From positions 1 to 27,838 of IMG/VR virus record IMGVR_UViG_3300025132_000217: a stretch of DNA of 27,838 bases. One strand, written 5' to 3'. The number at the start of each line of letters is the position of its first letter. The first letter of the stretch is position 1. A program made the position numbers and the translations under genes. The DNA comes from a virus. The notes under the pieces are model-generated. The model made no database searches. It had not been told where the DNA came from and worked only from the letters and a program-made list of their open reading frames with translations. Positions 1 to 7,654 of the stretch are shown here, in pieces.

Positions 1-1446
1 GGTTCAACTGGTCCCCAAGGTTCAAAGGGTCAAATTGGTGACCAAGGTCAAACTGGTGGTGTAGGTGTAACTGGTGGTGTAGGTGTAACTGGTGGAGCAG
101 GAGCACAAGGTTCAAAAGGTCAGATAGGTTCAATCGGTTCAACTGGTCCTCAAGGTTCCAAGGGAAACATAGGTTCAATTGGTTCCCAAGGTGCACAAGG
201 TCAAACTGGTGGTGTTGGTGTAACTGGTGGAGTTGGTGTAACTGGTGGTGTAGGTCAGACTGGTGGAGCAGGAGCACAAGGTTCAAAAGGTCAGATAGGT
301 TCAATCGGTTCAACTGGTCCTCAAGGTTCAAAAGGTCAGATTGGTTCTCAAGGTGCACAAGGTCAGACTGGTGGTCAAGGTCAAACTGGTGGACAAGGTG
401 CACAAGGCCCGATAGGTTCAACTGGTCCACAAGGTTCCAAAGGAAACATAGGTTCAATCGGTTCTCAAGGTGCACAAGGTCAGACTGGTAATCAAGGTCA
501 AACTGGTGCACAAGGTGCTCAGGGCCCTCAAGGTTCTAAAGGAAATATTGGTTCAATTGGTTCAACTGGTCCAATTGGTAATACTGGTCCAGTTGGTAAT
601 ACTGGAGCACAAGGTTCAAAGGGAAATATAGGTTCAATCGGTTCCCAAGGTGCACAAGGACAAACTGGTAATCAAGGACAAACTGGTAATCAAGGACAAA
701 CTGGTGGTCAAGGTCAGATAGGTTCAACTGGTCCACAAGGTTCCAAAGGAAATATTGGTTCAATAGGGTCACAAGGTGCACAAGGTCAGACTGGTAATCA
801 AGGTCAGACTGGTGGTCAAGGTCAGATTGGTTCAATAGGTTCAACTGGTCCGATTGGTTCAACTGGTCCGATTGGTAATACTGGTCCTCAAGGTTCAACT
901 GGTCCACAAGGTTCAAAAGGAAATATTGGTTCAATAGGTTCAACTGGTCCTCAAGGTCAGACTGGTAATCAAGGTCAGACTGGTAACCAAGGACAAACTG
1001 GTAATCAAGGTCAAATTGGTCAACAAGGTAATATAGGCCCGATTGGTAATACTGGTCCACAAGGTTCAACTGGTCCAATTGGTAATACTGGTCCAGTTGG
1101 TAATACTGGAGCACAAGGTTCAACTGGTCCTCAAGGTCAAACTGGTAATGTAGGTGTTACTGGTAACATAGGTGTAATTGGTTCTATCGGTTCAACTGGT
1201 CCAATTGGTAATACTGGTCCGATTGGTAATACTGGAGCACAAGGTTCAACTGGTCCGATTGGTAATACTGGTCCAATTGGTAACACTGGAGCACAAGGTT
1301 CAACTGGTCCGATTGGTAATACTGGTCCAATTGGTAATACTGGAGCACAAGGTTCAATTGGTTCACAAGGTCAAACTGGTAATCAAGGTGCTGTCGGTAA
1401 TACTGGTCCGATTGGTAATACTGGTCCTATAGGAAACCCAGGAGCG
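1..1446 (+). repeat. Gly-X-Y coding microrepeat tract
   Basis: About 160 consecutive 9-base units, nearly all starting with GGT, encode Gly-X-Y. Larger motifs recur at DNA level, such as units encoding GSKGNIGSIGS, GAQGQTG and GPIGNTG, in shuffled order. Such tracts can expand or contract by slippage or recombination. The long open frames on the opposite strand and in frame 2 here are by-products of this repetitive composition. Confidence 0.95.
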
Positions 1447-3324
1447 TCTTTTAGTTCTACTGATAATGGTAGATTCTTAATAGTTGACTCAACACAATCC
1501 ACAGATATAAATACCCAAAGGACAATATCAACTACGGCATCTGGATTAGCAATAGATGATGAAGGTGTAGTTGGTTTATTTGGAAGTGCAACTTTCGCAG
1601 GATTTGATACGGACTCTATCTCTGTTGATGTGTTACAAAGTGTTAAATCTGGAGCAACAACTAATATAGAACCTGATGATGTAAGTTTCTTTATTAGTGG
1701 TTCACCAAGTGGTAACAATGCAACAAGAACTAATATGTTCATATCAGCAAGTGGATTCGTTGTAACTGCTGATGGTAATGTAACTGCATCTAATATTGAC
1801 TTAAGTGGTGGGTTAGCTGCAGAAGGTATTACGGCAACATTTGGTTTCTTTGGTGATAAGTTAGCAGTTGGTGGTACAGAGGATGTTCCTAATGTAATAG
1901 TTTCTGCAAGTGGAGAGATATCATCTTCTAACTTTCTCGTAGATAAACTTGGTAATGTAACCGCATCTAATATGAGATTAGCAGGTGGTTTGGAATCAGA
2001 AACCGTACAATCAAATTTTGGTATCTTTAATAGTAGAGTGGAAGTTGGTGGTACAAAGTCTAATGCAAGAGTAATAATAGGAGAACTTGAAGGGCATCCT
2101 TTAGGTGGTAGTAGTGCAAGATATGGTATAAGAGGGTTTGCAGCAAATGGAACTACACGAGTATTTGAAATATCAGAGACCAGAAATGAACTATCTGGTT
2201 GGACAATAAGTGATACTTCTATCTCTAAAAACAATGTTAAATTAGATTCAACATCAAATGGAGAAGGTTTATATGTTAAGAAGACAAGTTTTTCCAACAC
2301 AACTGCAGGTGCTTTTGTAGGTTTAGATAGTGGTACTGCTAAGTTTAATGTTGGTGATGCTTCTAAGTTTATAAAATTTGATGGAAGTGATTTTACGGTA
2401 GATGCTGGTAATTTCTCATTAGACTCAAGTGGTAATATGACTGCTACAAGTGCTACTCTTACAGGCACTGTTACGGCAACTGCAGGAGCGATTGGTGGAT
2501 TTACTATTGCTAATAATGATATTACGGGTAGTGGTGGTACTCTTGTATCTTCTGATAGAGAGACCACAAGTGGTGATGACACAACAAGAAGGTCAGAGAT
2601 ATCAGATGAAGGATTTATTTTTAGAACATGGTCAGCAGGAAGCAAAAATCACTTTACAACTCCTCCAAATGCAAATAATATTCCAGTTCCATCAAGAATT
2701 GTACTTGACCTTGTAAATGTACAAGAATTTACTTTTTTCCAATCAGAAACTTTAAAAACTTCTTATAGAAATGCTATAAGAAGTGAGAATATAGAGTTTG
2801 GTTTATTTTCAACAGATGGTAATGACACATTTACAACGGGTAATTTGGTCATCGGAAAAGGTGGAAAGGGAACTGCTTCAATAAGAAATGTGATGAACGA
2901 TTCAACCCCTGATTCATGGTTTGGACCAGATACTGTTAATGGTGGTTGGGTACTTGGTAACGAATTGGAAATAAAAACAGTGCTCGCATCTCATACTACA
3001 CCAGTTAGAACAAATACCAGTTATATGTTTAGTGTTACTGGTACATCTTATTTTGGTGGAGATGTAACCTTTGGTGCTCAAGTTGCATCACACATCCAAC
3101 CAGACGCATCTGCTACTTATGATTTAGGTTCTTCAACTCTAAGATGGAACAACATATACACTACTGATATGCAGTTATCTAACATGGATAAAGAAGAAGG
3201 TAATGAAGTTGATGGTACGAAAGGTGATTGGACAATTCAAGAGGGTAAGGATGATTTATTCTTAATAAATCGTTTGAATGGTAAGAAGTACAGATTTAAA
3301 TTAGAGGAGATGAAAGATGAGTGA
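1..3324 (+). CDS. Collagen-like long tail fibre/adhesin, 5' partial
   Basis: The frame is open from base 1, so the N-terminus lies outside the window; at least 1107 residues are present. Residues 1-482 are an unbroken series of Gly-X-Y triplets, rich in Gln, Thr, Ser, Asn and Ile, as expected for a trimeric collagen-like stalk. The next 620 or so residues are a beta-rich fibre region with repeated units containing GNVTASN (near 1780 and 1950) and a related SGNMTAT unit near 2430. The C-terminus has a YDLGSSTLRWNNIY motif and a short domain with GDWTIQEGKDDLF and NGKKYRFKL, which I recall from tail-fibre C-termini of marine T4-like phages. It probably acts on the virion surface in host recognition. 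A start codon inside this frame at 1630 (GTG) is not credible because coding continues upstream. The stop is TGA, overlapping the next gene by 8 bases. Role in the fibre is inferred; frame and repeats are seen directly. Confidence 0.88.
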   Translation, partial: GSTGPQGSKGQIGDQGQTGGVGVTGGVGVTGGAGAQGSKGQIGSIGSTGPQGSKGNIGSIGSQGAQGQTGGVGVTGGVGVTGGVGQTGGAGAQGSKGQIGSIGSTGPQGSKGQIGSQGAQGQTGGQGQTGGQGAQGPIGSTGPQGSKGNIGSIGSQGAQGQTGNQGQTGAQGAQGPQGSKGNIGSIGSTGPIGNTGPVGNTGAQGSKGNIGSIGSQGAQGQTGNQGQTGNQGQTGGQGQIGSTGPQGSKGNIGSIGSQGAQGQTGNQGQTGGQGQIGSIGSTGPIGSTGPIGNTGPQGSTGPQGSKGNIGSIGSTGPQGQTGNQGQTGNQGQTGNQGQIGQQGNIGPIGNTGPQGSTGPIGNTGPVGNTGAQGSTGPQGQTGNVGVTGNIGVIGSIGSTGPIGNTGPIGNTGAQGSTGPIGNTGPIGNTGAQGSTGPIGNTGPIGNTGAQGSIGSQGQTGNQGAVGNTGPIGNTGPIGNPGASFSSTDNGRFLIVDSTQSTDINTQRTISTTASGLAIDDEGVVGLFGSATFAGFDTDSISVDVLQSVKSGATTNIEPDDVSFFISGSPSGNNATRTNMFISASGFVVTADGNVTASNIDLSGGLAAEGITATFGFFGDKLAVGGTEDVPNVIVSASGEISSSNFLVDKLGNVTASNMRLAGGLESETVQSNFGIFNSRVEVGGTKSNARVIIGELEGHPLGGSSARYGIRGFAANGTTRVFEISETRNELSGWTISDTSISKNNVKLDSTSNGEGLYVKKTSFSNTTAGAFVGLDSGTAKFNVGDASKFIKFDGSDFTVDAGNFSLDSSGNMTATSATLTGTVTATAGAIGGFTIANNDITGSGGTLVSSDRETTSGDDTTRRSEISDEGFIFRTWSAGSKNHFTTPPNANNIPVPSRIVLDLVNVQEFTFFQSETLKTSYRNAIRSENIEFGLFSTDGNDTFTTGNLVIGKGGKGTASIRNVMNDSTPDSWFGPDTVNGGWVLGNELEIKTVLASHTTPVRTNTSYMFSVTGTSYFGGDVTFGAQVASHIQPDASATYDLGSSTLRWNNIYTTDMQLSNMDKEEGNEVDGTKGDWTIQEGKDDLFLINRLNGKKYRFKLEEMKDE

Positions 3325-3676
3325 TACAAGATATCCAGATAGAAGATGGGTAGTGTTTGATACAAGTGAAACTGGAAGTATTGACTTTTCACAAGTCTTA
3401 CAAACAAGTGTAAATACTTTGAGATTAAACATTAGTGGAAGTCAAACTTTTGTAAAATGGGATAGGATAGCAGCAGTAGAAGAAGTACTTTATGCAGATG
3501 GTGATGATGATATTCCTGCAGATAAAAGTGTTGGTGATGTAAGAATTGCCGCAACAGCGTCAATGGATACACCAGCATGTGTGCTTTCTTTATCAACAAA
3601 GTCACAAGAATATACTCATAGTGAAATCCTTAATGTACTTACAGGAAGTGCTTGGGTAACTAATGATGGAGATTAA
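3317..3676 (+). CDS. Conserved small protein of the tail-fibre cassette, unknown function
   Basis: This 119-residue protein has no signal peptide or membrane segment. It begins with RYPDRRWVVFDTSE followed by SIDFSQV and a stretch with TFVKWD. I recall similar proteins next to fibre genes in marine T4-like phages, always without assigned function. It starts inside the end of the collagen-like fibre gene (8-base overlap) with a good GAGGAG ribosome binding site at 3304-3309, so it is translationally coupled to the fibre. It may be a fibre accessory or assembly protein; that is inference from position only. Confidence 0.75.
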   Translation: MSDTRYPDRRWVVFDTSETGSIDFSQVLQTSVNTLRLNISGSQTFVKWDRIAAVEEVLYADGDDDIPADKSVGDVRIAATASMDTPACVLSLSTKSQEYTHSEILNVLTGSAWVTNDGD

Positions 3677-3678
3677 TA

Positions 3679-4377
3679 ATGCCAGTAAATGGTTCAGGTA
3701 GATTTATTGGTCCAGGACATCCAATTCGTGATGGGTTGATATTGTGGCTTGACCCTCGTTATAAAGAAACAAATTTAATTACTGGAGGAAATTGGGTTGA
3801 CCAAAGTGGAAGAAATGCAACGGTAACCCCAGTAAATGACCCAGAGTGGTTGTATGGATATTACTTTGAGTTTGATGGTACAGACCAAGGGTTTCAAGCT
3901 ACAAATCAAATGGATGGTAGTCATACAACTTTTACTCTTGAAGTATGGTCAAAGAGAGACGATTCATCTGGTAATGAATATTATTTAGATGGAAGAAATG
4001 CTGGAGCATCAACCGATAGTACAAATTGGTGGTTTCTATCAGAGTATAATAGTTACGACACCAATTTTAGAAATTTGGCTTTTGTAAATTGGAGTAATGG
4101 ATATACAAATTGGCATCAAGTCTTAGTAACGGATGATAATAGTAATTCAAAATTATATATAAATGGAGAACTACAAGATACGGGAAATAGTGCAACCTGG
4201 AACTCTAATGACCTTACAATAGGAATGAGGATGAACACAACAAGTGGTGGTGGGCAGTGGAACGGACAAATTGGAATTGTTAGGATATATAATAGAGCTC
4301 TTACCGCTACAGAAGCAAGACATAATTTTCAAACAGACGCAGGAAAATTTGATATACTGATAGAGGGGACATCGTAA
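3679..4377 (+). CDS. LamG/concanavalin-like lectin-fold protein, copy 1
   Basis: A 232-residue protein with hallmarks of the Laminin_G_3/ConA-like jelly-roll family: ILWLDP near the N-terminus, DQSGRN, a YYFEFDGTDQ strand, FTLEVWSKRDD, WHQVLV, a LYINGEL turn, LTIGMR, and the closing IVRIYNRALTATEARHNF helix. Such domains bind glycans or mediate adhesion. It is first of three tandem paralogues behind a collagen-like fibre, which suggests a receptor-binding or decoration role on the virion. Its TAA stop overlaps the ATG of the next gene (TAATG). Confidence 0.85.
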   Translation: MPVNGSGRFIGPGHPIRDGLILWLDPRYKETNLITGGNWVDQSGRNATVTPVNDPEWLYGYYFEFDGTDQGFQATNQMDGSHTTFTLEVWSKRDDSSGNEYYLDGRNAGASTDSTNWWFLSEYNSYDTNFRNLAFVNWSNGYTNWHQVLVTDDNSNSKLYINGELQDTGNSATWNSNDLTIGMRMNTTSGGGQWNGQIGIVRIYNRALTATEARHNFQTDAGKFDILIEGTS

Positions 4378-5099
4378 TGCCAGTAGATGTAGGTGGAATA
4401 AAAATAGGTGGGGAGATGATTATAAGAGAAAACTTATATCAGTATTATAGTGCCTTAGACCCAAATAGTCATGTAAATGGTGCAAGCACTATACAAGATA
4501 TAAGTGGTCGTAATGAAGATGCTTCATCTCAAGATATTACATGGAGAAACTACTATTGGGACTTTGATGTAAATAATGATGATGTAAGTCAAATAGATTT
4601 TCCAAACGCAGGTATGACAGGGAATATCATAGCACAAGATTGGTCTTGGGAGATTTGGTTTATCTCATCAAATTTAACTGGAATAAGTGGTTTAGGAATG
4701 TTAGGAAATAAAACAAGTTCCTTTGGTTGGGATACGGGTAATACCACGAACACAATACGAGGGGGAATAGCTAATAGTGCTGGTACTGCTTTCACGGTTA
4801 CATCTGGTACACTTTCATTAAACACATGGCATCATTCGGTATTAACATATAACGGGACTGGTGATGATAAAATCAGATTATATATGAACGGAAGTCTTAC
4901 AGGAGAATCAGGTGCATCAAATGGTTCATTTTCTGAAACTAATGTTATAAGATTTGGGGCAACAAGAGTGTTGGTTGGTACTCAAGCATCTAAAAGATGG
5001 TTAGGTGGGATAGCAGTATTTAGAATATATGATAGAACATTAGATGCTGATGAGGTTAGATATAATTATAGTTGCGAAAGAGGAGCGTTTGGAGTATAA
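4377..5099 (+). CDS. LamG/concanavalin-like lectin-fold protein, copy 2
   Basis: A 240-residue paralogue of its neighbours. It shows YSALDPN, DISGRN, WSWEIWF, NTWHHSVLTYNG, LYMNGSLTGES and the closing VFRIYDRTLDADEVRYNYSCERGAFGV. The fold assignment comes from the order of these strands. The N-terminus (MPVDVGGIKIGG) keeps the Gly-rich leader seen in all three copies, which may be the virion attachment or trimerisation part, whereas the lectin body is much diverged. Start ATG 4377 overlaps the previous stop. Confidence 0.85.
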   Translation: MPVDVGGIKIGGEMIIRENLYQYYSALDPNSHVNGASTIQDISGRNEDASSQDITWRNYYWDFDVNNDDVSQIDFPNAGMTGNIIAQDWSWEIWFISSNLTGISGLGMLGNKTSSFGWDTGNTTNTIRGGIANSAGTAFTVTSGTLSLNTWHHSVLTYNGTGDDKIRLYMNGSLTGESGASNGSFSETNVIRFGATRVLVGTQASKRWLGGIAVFRIYDRTLDADEVRYNYSCERGAFGV

Positions 5100-5869
5100 T
5101 GGCTATTAATGTTGGAGTAACTGGAAGTGCAGGAAGGTTTATCGGTGGTGGTGCTGGTGTTTATAGAAACACCCAGTTAAAAATGTATTTAGACCCTTTC
5201 AAATATTCTGCTTGGACTGCTGAAACGGCGTCAACTTTTCTTGATATAAGTGGATGGGGGAATAATATGACATTGGTAAACGGAGCAAGAAGTCGTACAG
5301 ATGGTTGGTGGAGTTTTGATGGAACAGATGATTTTGGTTACAGAACAGATGACTCTGATTTTGATTATGGTACAACGATAGACTTTTCTATACAAATGTG
5401 GTATTATAATTTAGGTGGGAATGGTTCTGATTTTTATCTAATAAGTAAAGGAAAAAAATCATCAGCAAAAGGTAACCCAGCTACTGGGTTTAGTCTGTTT
5501 TGGAATACGGGAACAAGTGAATTAAGATTGAGAATGAATGAAAGTACAGGAATAAATAGTCCAGGAAATACTCATAATTGGGCACAAGCTCAATGGATAA
5601 ATTTAGCAGTAGTTGTTGATAGAAGTTCTGATGTAAAGTTTTATAAAAATGGTGTACTTGCAACTACTGAAACTGGTAGTACAACCGCACAGAATATCTC
5701 AAATGATAGGTATATTTTAATTGGTGGTTCTCAAAATACTAATTCTACTACTGGTGTTCTTGATGACTTTAACGGATACATGGGACATATTCTTATTTAC
5801 TCAACTTTACTTGATGAGGATGAAATAAGACAAAACTTTAATGCCCATCGTGGAATTTATGGGGTGTAA
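5099..5869 (+). CDS. LamG/concanavalin-like lectin-fold protein, copy 3
   Basis: A 256-residue paralogue with DISGWGNN, WWSFDGTDDFGYR, TIDFSIQMWYY, WINLAVVVDRS, FYKNGVLATTE, YILIGG and closing ILIYSTLLDEDEIRQNF. I take ATG 5099, which overlaps the previous stop (TAATG) as at the preceding junction, rather than an upstream in-frame start at 5072 inside the previous gene. It likely binds surface glycans like the other two copies. It ends the fibre cassette; a 46-base gap with a TATTTATA box follows. Confidence 0.85.
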   Translation: MAINVGVTGSAGRFIGGGAGVYRNTQLKMYLDPFKYSAWTAETASTFLDISGWGNNMTLVNGARSRTDGWWSFDGTDDFGYRTDDSDFDYGTTIDFSIQMWYYNLGGNGSDFYLISKGKKSSAKGNPATGFSLFWNTGTSELRLRMNESTGINSPGNTHNWAQAQWINLAVVVDRSSDVKFYKNGVLATTETGSTTAQNISNDRYILIGGSQNTNSTTGVLDDFNGYMGHILIYSTLLDEDEIRQNFNAHRGIYGV

Positions 5870-5884
5870 AAGTTGTTAGGTTTA

Positions 5885-5892
5885 TATTTATA
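5885..5892 (+). promoter_or_regulatory. TATTTATA box, candidate phage late promoter
   Basis: TATTTATA lies in the 46-base gap, 23 bases before the kinase start codon, with no -35 element at the usual distance. The same octamer recurs upstream of other gene blocks here. It is the exact reverse complement of the T4 late box TATAAATA, so its direction is uncertain. Confidence 0.4.
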
Positions 5893-5915
5893 TACGAACT
5901 AAACTGGGATTTGTA

Positions 5916-6680
5916 ATGATTAAATTAGTAGATTTATTAAACGAGGGTGTATACGACAAAGGAATATTAAAAGCAGTTTTTCTTGCTGGAGGTCCAGGAA
6001 GTGGAAAGACATATGCAGCAGAAGGTCTGTTTGGTATACCAGAAAATATTAATCTGTCCTATACTGGATTAAAGATGGTAAACTACGACCAAGAGTTTGA
6101 AAAAGCACTAAATAAATATGGTTTCGGAACTGAGTTAGATGCAATGCCAGATGAAGTGTTTGCAGATTTAACGGGATATGATAAGAAGACAGATGAACCA
6201 GTTACTGGTGTTCATAGTGGATTAAGAGATTATACAAAATCATTGACAAAAGCAAGACAGAAACTATATGAGAACGGAAGACTTGGAATGATTATAGATG
6301 GTACTGGTGATGATTATTCAAAGATAGCAGACAATAAATCAAGACTTGAAAGAATTGGATATGATTGTTATATGGTTTTCGTAAATACTTCAATGGAAGT
6401 AGCGTTACATAGAAACAATAATAGAAAGAGAGTTCTTCCTAAAAAATTAGTAACAGACTCTTGGCACAAATGTCAGAAAAATATCGGTAGATTTCAAGGA
6501 TTGTTCAAAGGAAATATTGTTGTCATTGATAACTCAAAACATTTAGAAGAAGATGAAGCAAAAAAGAAATTTGATTCTTTAGCAAAAACTTACATTGATA
6601 AGTTCGTAAAGAAACCAACGAGGAATCCAAAAGGAAAAAATTGGATTAGAAAACAAAAGATACTTAAAAAGAGAAAGTAA
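5916..6680 (+). CDS. P-loop kinase (zeta-toxin/AAA_33-like) with capsid-targeting-like leader
   Basis: This 254-residue protein has a clean Walker A motif GGPGSGKT (residues 25-32), a Walker B-like strand GMIIDGTG (124-131), and an Arg-rich lid HRNNNRKRVLP (165-175). That pattern fits a small P-loop phosphotransferase of the zeta-toxin or T4 PNK-kinase type; the substrate cannot be told. The C-terminus is strongly basic (residues 228-254), suggesting nucleic-acid or scaffold contact. Residues 1-10 (MIKLVDLLNE, followed by G) resemble T4 internal-protein capsid-targeting leaders and carry an L-x-E/G site of the type cut by gp21. I recall relatives in many marine T4-like phages, annotated only as hypothetical or kinase-like. 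Packaging in the head is inference. Confidence 0.75.
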   Translation: MIKLVDLLNEGVYDKGILKAVFLAGGPGSGKTYAAEGLFGIPENINLSYTGLKMVNYDQEFEKALNKYGFGTELDAMPDEVFADLTGYDKKTDEPVTGVHSGLRDYTKSLTKARQKLYENGRLGMIIDGTGDDYSKIADNKSRLERIGYDCYMVFVNTSMEVALHRNNNRKRVLPKKLVTDSWHKCQKNIGRFQGLFKGNIVVIDNSKHLEEDEAKKKFDSLAKTYIDKFVKKPTRNPKGKNWIRKQKILKKRK

Positions 6681-7093
6681 TGATAAGATTACAAGACCTA
6701 TTAGAACAAAAATACAAAGAGTGTCCCCCAGCAACTCAAGATGTAAAATTAAATACTCAGAACAGAGATTTAACTACTAAAGATTTTAATTACGGGCCTC
6801 AAGATGTAGATAATCCAGGTGATTACTGGATAAAGGTTGCAAAAAGATGGAACACAGAAGTAGAAAATGTTAACAAATCTTTATGTGGTAATTGTGTTGC
6901 TTTTGATATATCACCAAGAATGTTGGAGTGTATGCCAGGAGAAGTATCAGATGAATCTGGTCAATTAGGATATTGTTGGATGCATCATTTCAAATGTCAC
7001 TCTGCTCGTAGTTGTCATACATGGGCAAAAGGTGGGCCTATAAAAGATGATAAGATTTCCTATATATGGGGTAAAAAAGCTTTTAGTAAATAA
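6680..7093 (+). CDS. Cys-rich, HiPIP-like metal-binding-type protein
   Basis: A 137-residue protein beginning with the recurring leader MIRLQDLLEQ. Cysteines at 69, 72, 84 and 99 follow the pattern C-x2-C-x11-C-x14-C with a MPGE stretch after the third and a GYCW context at the fourth. This resembles high-potential iron-sulfur proteins, which bind a 4Fe-4S cluster. Two further Cys (106, 112) and several His sit in FKCHSARSCHTWAKGGP, so zinc binding is a good alternative. It starts at the TAATG junction with the kinase gene, so the two are co-expressed. There is no export signal. Function is unknown; the metal-site idea is inference from spacing. Confidence 0.65.
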   Translation: MIRLQDLLEQKYKECPPATQDVKLNTQNRDLTTKDFNYGPQDVDNPGDYWIKVAKRWNTEVENVNKSLCGNCVAFDISPRMLECMPGEVSDESGQLGYCWMHHFKCHSARSCHTWAKGGPIKDDKISYIWGKKAFSK

Positions 7094-7108
7094 AGATAAG
7101 AGGTAGTC

Positions 7109-7585
7109 ATGTTAGTAAACTTTGATGAAATAATAGAAGTAGTATTACATCACGAGGGTGGGTATGTAAACGACCCGAAAGACCCAGGTGGTGAAACTAA
7201 TTTCGGAATAGCAAAAAGGTCACATCCAGATGTGGACATAAAAAATTTAACAAAAGATGGTGCTAAAGAAATCTACAAAGAGCATTATTGGGATAAGAAC
7301 AAAGTAGAATCTTTATCAGAAGAATTAAGACATATTTATTTTGATATGTGTGTAAATCAAGGTAGAGGTAGAGCAGTAAAAATATTACAAAGAGCAGCAA
7401 ATGCTAAAGGAGCAGGTCTAAAGGTAGATGGTGGAATGGGGCCAAAAACAATAGCAGGTTTGAAAGGTGTAGAGTTAGATAGAGTTCGTGCTTATCGTGT
7501 AAAGTATTATGCAGATTTAGTAACGAGAAAACCCGATTTAGAAAAATTTTACTTTGGTTGGTTTAGAAGAGCTCTTGAAGTTTAA
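7109..7585 (+). CDS. GH108-family endolysin (N-acetylmuramidase-like)
   Basis: This 158-residue protein has the family signature HHEGGYVNDPKDPGGETNFGI near its N-terminus, with Glu16 of EGGY as the expected catalytic acid, followed by the IYKEHYWD segment. Residues from about 80 onward (FDMCVNQG, VDGGMGPKT, YFGWFRRALEV) match the short peptidoglycan-binding domain that usually follows in GH108 lysins. It should cut the glycan backbone of peptidoglycan, for host lysis or, as a virion enzyme, for entry. There is no signal peptide and no adjacent holin that I can recognise, so export would need a holin encoded elsewhere. Confidence 0.88.
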   Translation: MLVNFDEIIEVVLHHEGGYVNDPKDPGGETNFGIAKRSHPDVDIKNLTKDGAKEIYKEHYWDKNKVESLSEELRHIYFDMCVNQGRGRAVKILQRAANAKGAGLKVDGGMGPKTIAGLKGVELDRVRAYRVKYYADLVTRKPDLEKFYFGWFRRALEV

Positions 7586-7593
7586 AAAAAGAC

Positions 7594-7623
7594 TTGACAT
7601 ATATAGGCAAAATGTCGTATATT
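7594..7623 (+). promoter_or_regulatory. Sigma70-type promoter before the NMNAT/ligase-like gene
   Basis: A perfect TTGACA (7594-7599) is followed after 18 bases by TATATT (7618-7623), close to bacterial consensus. It sits in the 69-base gap between the endolysin and the 810-residue gene. The spacer is flanked by GACAT/ATGTC (7597-7601 and 7612-7616), an inverted repeat that could be an operator. Host-type promoters usually serve early genes, which fits a non-structural product. Confidence 0.6.
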
Positions 7624-7654
7624 TACATAGATAGATTGGGGGTTTACAACCAAA

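Noticed and set aside
536-1432. Long open frames on the - strand and in another + frame within the Gly-X-Y tract
   Set aside because: They are Leu/Tyr/Gln or Val/Leu repeats created by the 9-base repeat; the collagen-like frame explains the sequence.
1383-2645. 420-residue open frame on the - strand
   Set aside because: It is antisense to the fibre gene, begins within its repeat tract, has no recognisable domain and no ribosome binding site context; a shadow of a low-stop composition.
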